Of a stretch of DNA of 8,055 nucleotides, positions 6,157 to 8,055 are shown piece after piece. Within the stretch, counting starts at the first letter, position 1; every line of letters starts with the position of its first letter. The notes beneath the pieces are model-generated. The model had not been told where the DNA came from and ran no database searches. It saw only the letters and a list, made by a program, of their open reading frames with translations. Made by a program: the position numbers and the translations under genes. The DNA is from Alphaproteobacteria bacterium (GTDB lineage Bacteria > Pseudomonadota > Alphaproteobacteria > G02398745 > G023898745): NCBI GenBank assembly GCA_027366195.1, contig DAHXKW010000168.1:1-8055 (forward strand), given 5' to 3'.

Positions 6157-7737
6157 TTAATCCACTTTGTAAATAAAACGAAGCCAAACTTCTAATCCTT
6201 TAGCGATATACCCCCGAGGGTTCTCATGATATTTATTTGTTAGGTTTTTTGCTTCCCAAACAATGTCTAAATTTTTATTCACTTGATATGTGGCTTTTGT
6301 AGTGAACAGTAGCACAGCAGGGTTCTTTTTAATCTTTTCATAGTTATTTCTTTCTCTGTCATGATAGGCGCTTATGTAGTGTATGTCGAAATCAAGGCAA
6401 AGATTTTCTTTTAAGTGAAATCTTTGCCATACCAGTAATTTCCAAGCAGGCCTGCTTACCAGTGGTTCTGTGCTATCCAGTATGCAATATGTATGGGCGC
6501 AGCCGATTTTATATCTTTCAAACCCTTCGTAACTTACGGCTTGATCAACACCTATGCTATTTAGTTTTCCACGATTTTCATAACCCCTAACAAATGAAAA
6601 ATCGATGAGATTTTGAACGGTATTAATAAAAAGGATGTTTTGGAGGGACCAACTTTTGTTAGCCCAGTTATGAATAATATGGCAGTGATAATTTTGTTCT
6701 GGTTTCAGGTTGAATTTGCCATATTGAGGGTCAAAACGTTGGTATTGATCGGGTAAATGATAGGTTTTTCCCATTATGATTTTCATAAATTTTGATAGCT
6801 CAAACTGTACTTCATAAGGAAGTAGAATCTGTGCTTCTGTTTTAATCAAGCGGACTGTGGGTAAAATTTTACCAATTTTATAGCCACCATAAACATCATA
6901 CCGGTAAACCTTCTGATGATTGATTTGTTCTGCAAAAAAACCCCCATGTTTTTTTTCCGTTTCATAGTTTACTCCTGAGACCCAGGTGAAAATCTCTGTA
7001 GTTTTTCCGGAACTTAAACGGTTAGAATGTAATGATGAAAAAGCTTTCCAGTTGTGGCGCTGATAAGCTAACCCCCAAAGATTAAAATTTTGTTGAGATT
7101 CTTGTTGATTTGAAAAAGGACAACCGAAAAGATCATCATAATTACTACTTCTATACTGATTAATCGAAGATAGTGTAAGTTTTTGTTCAGCATCTTGATA
7201 CCCAGTTTGAAATGTACCTGTTAAAGATTGGAGCTGGTCCTTAATATTCGAGGCTCGGTAGCGTGCAGGAATGCTGAACCACCCTCCATCATTTTCAAAA
7301 GAGATACCCATGCTTAGAAAATTATTATTTTTTTTAATGTGATGAAACGTATGATTTTCAAAAGCTCTATTCGTACTAATACCTATTTCTTGTATGAATT
7401 TCTTTGGTGGTAACCTATAGAGTATGGCGCCACTTAGCCCTTTTCCTTTTTGAACCATTGTGGGTATTTTTTCGACATTTTCTTGTAATCCTTTTATAGG
7501 GAACGGAATTGGGATTTCTTCAAAATAATACGCAGTATGTTTTGATTCCAAACCTTTTAAAAAGTGTGAGGTTTGAAGTCCATACTCTATTTCATTAATT
7601 GCGGGCTCATCTTGGGGGATTAACTTCCCTTTTCTCTTATAGAGCTTAATATATGTTGGAGGTAGAGTAATAAGATGCCCATTTTTTATACCTTTTCCTA
7701 CCAAAGAAGCAAGGCAGATATTTAGAAGCCACAGCAT
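6157..7737 (-). CDS. TonB-dependent receptor-like outer-membrane protein
   Basis: The 526-residue protein resembles small BtuB-type TonB-dependent receptors. After a short hydrophobic leader (MLWLLNICLASLVGKG), residues about 20-110 look like a reduced plug: EEIPIPFP recalls the LDGIPI strand, and VEKIPTMVQKGKGLSGAIL recalls the VERIEVxKGPxSxLYGxGAxGG region. The rest is aromatic, alternating beta-barrel sequence (FENDGGWFSIPARYR at 147-161, GYENRGKLNSIGV, and the terminal ENLxNKxY-type segment IVWEAKNLTNKYHENPRGY). TonB-dependent receptors import siderophores, cobalamin or metal complexes across the outer membrane; the ligand here is unknown. It is shorter than most receptors (about 600-700), no clear TonB box is seen, and the final residues are VD where barrels usually end in an aromatic. 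The start lacks a positive n-region; an ATG ten bases upstream is out of frame. The stop is one base from the traU stop. Confidence 0.8.
   Translation of the reverse strand: MLWLLNICLASLVGKGIKNGHLITLPPTYIKLYKRKGKLIPQDEPAINEIEYGLQTSHFLKGLESKHTAYYFEEIPIPFPIKGLQENVEKIPTMVQKGKGLSGAILYRLPPKKFIQEIGISTNRAFENHTFHHIKKNNNFLSMGISFENDGGWFSIPARYRASNIKDQLQSLTGTFQTGYQDAEQKLTLSSINQYRSSNYDDLFGCPFSNQQESQQNFNLWGLAYQRHNWKAFSSLHSNRLSSGKTTEIFTWVSGVNYETEKKHGGFFAEQINHQKVYRYDVYGGYKIGKILPTVRLIKTEAQILLPYEVQFELSKFMKIIMGKTYHLPDQYQRFDPQYGKFNLKPEQNYHCHIIHNWANKSWSLQNILFINTVQNLIDFSFVRGYENRGKLNSIGVDQAVSYEGFERYKIGCAHTYCILDSTEPLVSRPAWKLLVWQRFHLKENLCLDFDIHYISAYHDRERNNYEKIKKNPAVLLFTTKATYQVNKNLDIVWEAKNLTNKYHENPRGYIAKGLEVWLRFIYKVD
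7195..7298 (-). repeat. 104-bp perfect inverted repeat, internal receptor copy
   Basis: This segment, codons 147-181 of the receptor gene, is identical in reverse complement to 7952-8055. The match ends at 7298/7952 (next base A versus T on the aligned strand). At the other side it runs to the window edge, so it may be longer. The arms are separated by 653 bp containing the gene's first 146 codons and promoter region. Confidence 0.97.
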
Positions 7738-7951
7738 GATTTTTCATTTTTTATCGGCATTAAAACAGTATAGATACCTCAAGAAAAGATAAGCTATTGA
7801 AATTTGCATAAATTGCCAAGCTTAGAGGTGTATGAATTACAGTCGAATGTGGTTTGGTTCGATAAAGACAAGACGTTTTTTATAAGGGAAAATAGACAGT
7901 ATATTTTTATGTTGGGTTTGTTGCTGTATTTTCCCGGTAGTTAATTCTAAA
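7738..7951 (-). promoter_or_regulatory. Upstream region of the receptor gene, between the inverted repeats
   Basis: This 214-bp AT-rich stretch holds no convincing gene. On the minus strand TATACT (7772-7767) is a good -10 for initiation near 7760, about 23 nt before the ATG, with only a weak -35. A TTGGCA further upstream (minus strand, near 7820-7815) is a second -35-like element without a good partner. An imperfect palindrome AATTTGCATAAATT (7801-7814), flanked by AAGCT/AGCTT arms (7791-7795 and 7819-7823), is a candidate operator. Confidence 0.3.
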
Positions 7952-8055
7952 TTGAAAATGATGGAGGGTGGTTCAGCATTCCTGCACGCTACCGAGCCTC
8001 GAATATTAAGGACCAGCTCCAATCTTTAACAGGTACATTTCAAACTGGGTATCAA
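7951..8055 (+). pseudogene. Inverted duplicate fragment of the TonB receptor gene, partial at the window edge
   Basis: Reading plus from 7951, the frame encodes I then ENDGGWFSIPARYRASNIKD and onward to the last base, identical to residues 148-181 of the receptor on the other strand. There is no start: an in-frame TAA lies directly before (7948-7950), and the signal peptide, plug and promoter are absent. It is therefore a 5'-truncated, silent copy as it stands. What follows beyond 8055 is unknown. It could be the barrel of a second receptor, a short duplication, or a product of chimeric amplification or assembly. Confidence 0.85.
7952..8055 (+). repeat. 104-bp perfect inverted repeat, distal copy
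   Basis: Reverse-complement partner of 7195-7298 with 100% identity over the visible 104 bp; truncated by the window end. Confidence 0.97.

Noticed and set aside
7801..7944. Plus-strand open frame of about 47 codons (contains VVWFDKDKTFFIREN)
   Set aside because: It has only TTG starts, no ribosome site and no recognised family; too short to support, although it could be a remnant of a lost gene.
7837..8022. Minus-strand 61-codon frame near the right edge
   Set aside because: It runs antisense through the duplicated receptor fragment and then into unrelated AT-rich DNA, with no recognisable product.
1..8055. tRNA, rRNA, CRISPR arrays and insertion sequences
   Set aside because: I looked for cloverleaf-type segments, regularly spaced direct repeats and transposase motifs in the gaps and saw none. 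The TTAAC cluster is too short-unit for a CRISPR.

Overview
The window is AT-rich and looks like the chromosome of an alphaproteobacterium, probably a host-associated or intracellular lineage such as Holosporales, Paracaedibacter-type or Rickettsiales relatives. Three things support this. The glycyl-tRNA synthetase is the two-subunit type. The MarR regulator most resembles the LdtR-like alphaproteobacterial family. An F-type conjugation gene (traU) sits among decayed or rearranged sequence, as is common in such symbionts. The assignment is an inference from protein resemblance; no rRNA or marker phylogeny is available here.

Layout. Positions 1-141 are the last 46 codons of a UvrD/RecB-like helicase, followed closely by glyS (177-2045, +). 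A minus-strand group reads corC/hlyC-type membrane protein (4236-2983), then tsaE (2972-2577), then a MarR regulator (2518-2048). The MarR stop lies two bases from the glyS stop. A divergent intergenic region (4237-4403) carries a 12-bp palindrome and a reasonable plus-strand promoter leading to a cysteine-rich orphan (4404-4841). That orphan converges, with a 14-bp overlap, on a His/Cys-rich putative metal-binding protein (5082-4828) that has the best Shine-Dalgarno site in the window.

From about 5100 the region becomes accessory. A cluster of five TTAAC repeats, including an exact CtrA-type box, lies upstream of the His/Cys-rich gene. It overlaps the 5' end of a traU gene whose reading frame runs well upstream of its first in-frame ATG after the stop (5379) and is interrupted by a TAA in the presumed signal peptide. 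traU runs tail to tail into a short TonB-dependent receptor-like gene (7737-6157, -). The last 104 bases of the window (7952-8055) are a perfect inverted copy of codons 147-181 of that receptor. The two copies bracket the receptor's promoter and 5' end.

Functional view. The left half is housekeeping: translation (glyS), tRNA t6A modification (tsaE), and probable Mg/Co ion handling (corC). The right half suggests metal binding and uptake (His/Cys-rich protein, TonB-dependent receptor) beside the remains of a conjugative element. The observations most worth checking are the inverted receptor fragment (invertible locus, recent duplication or assembly/amplification chimera), the interrupted traU, and the two CtrA-like boxes.
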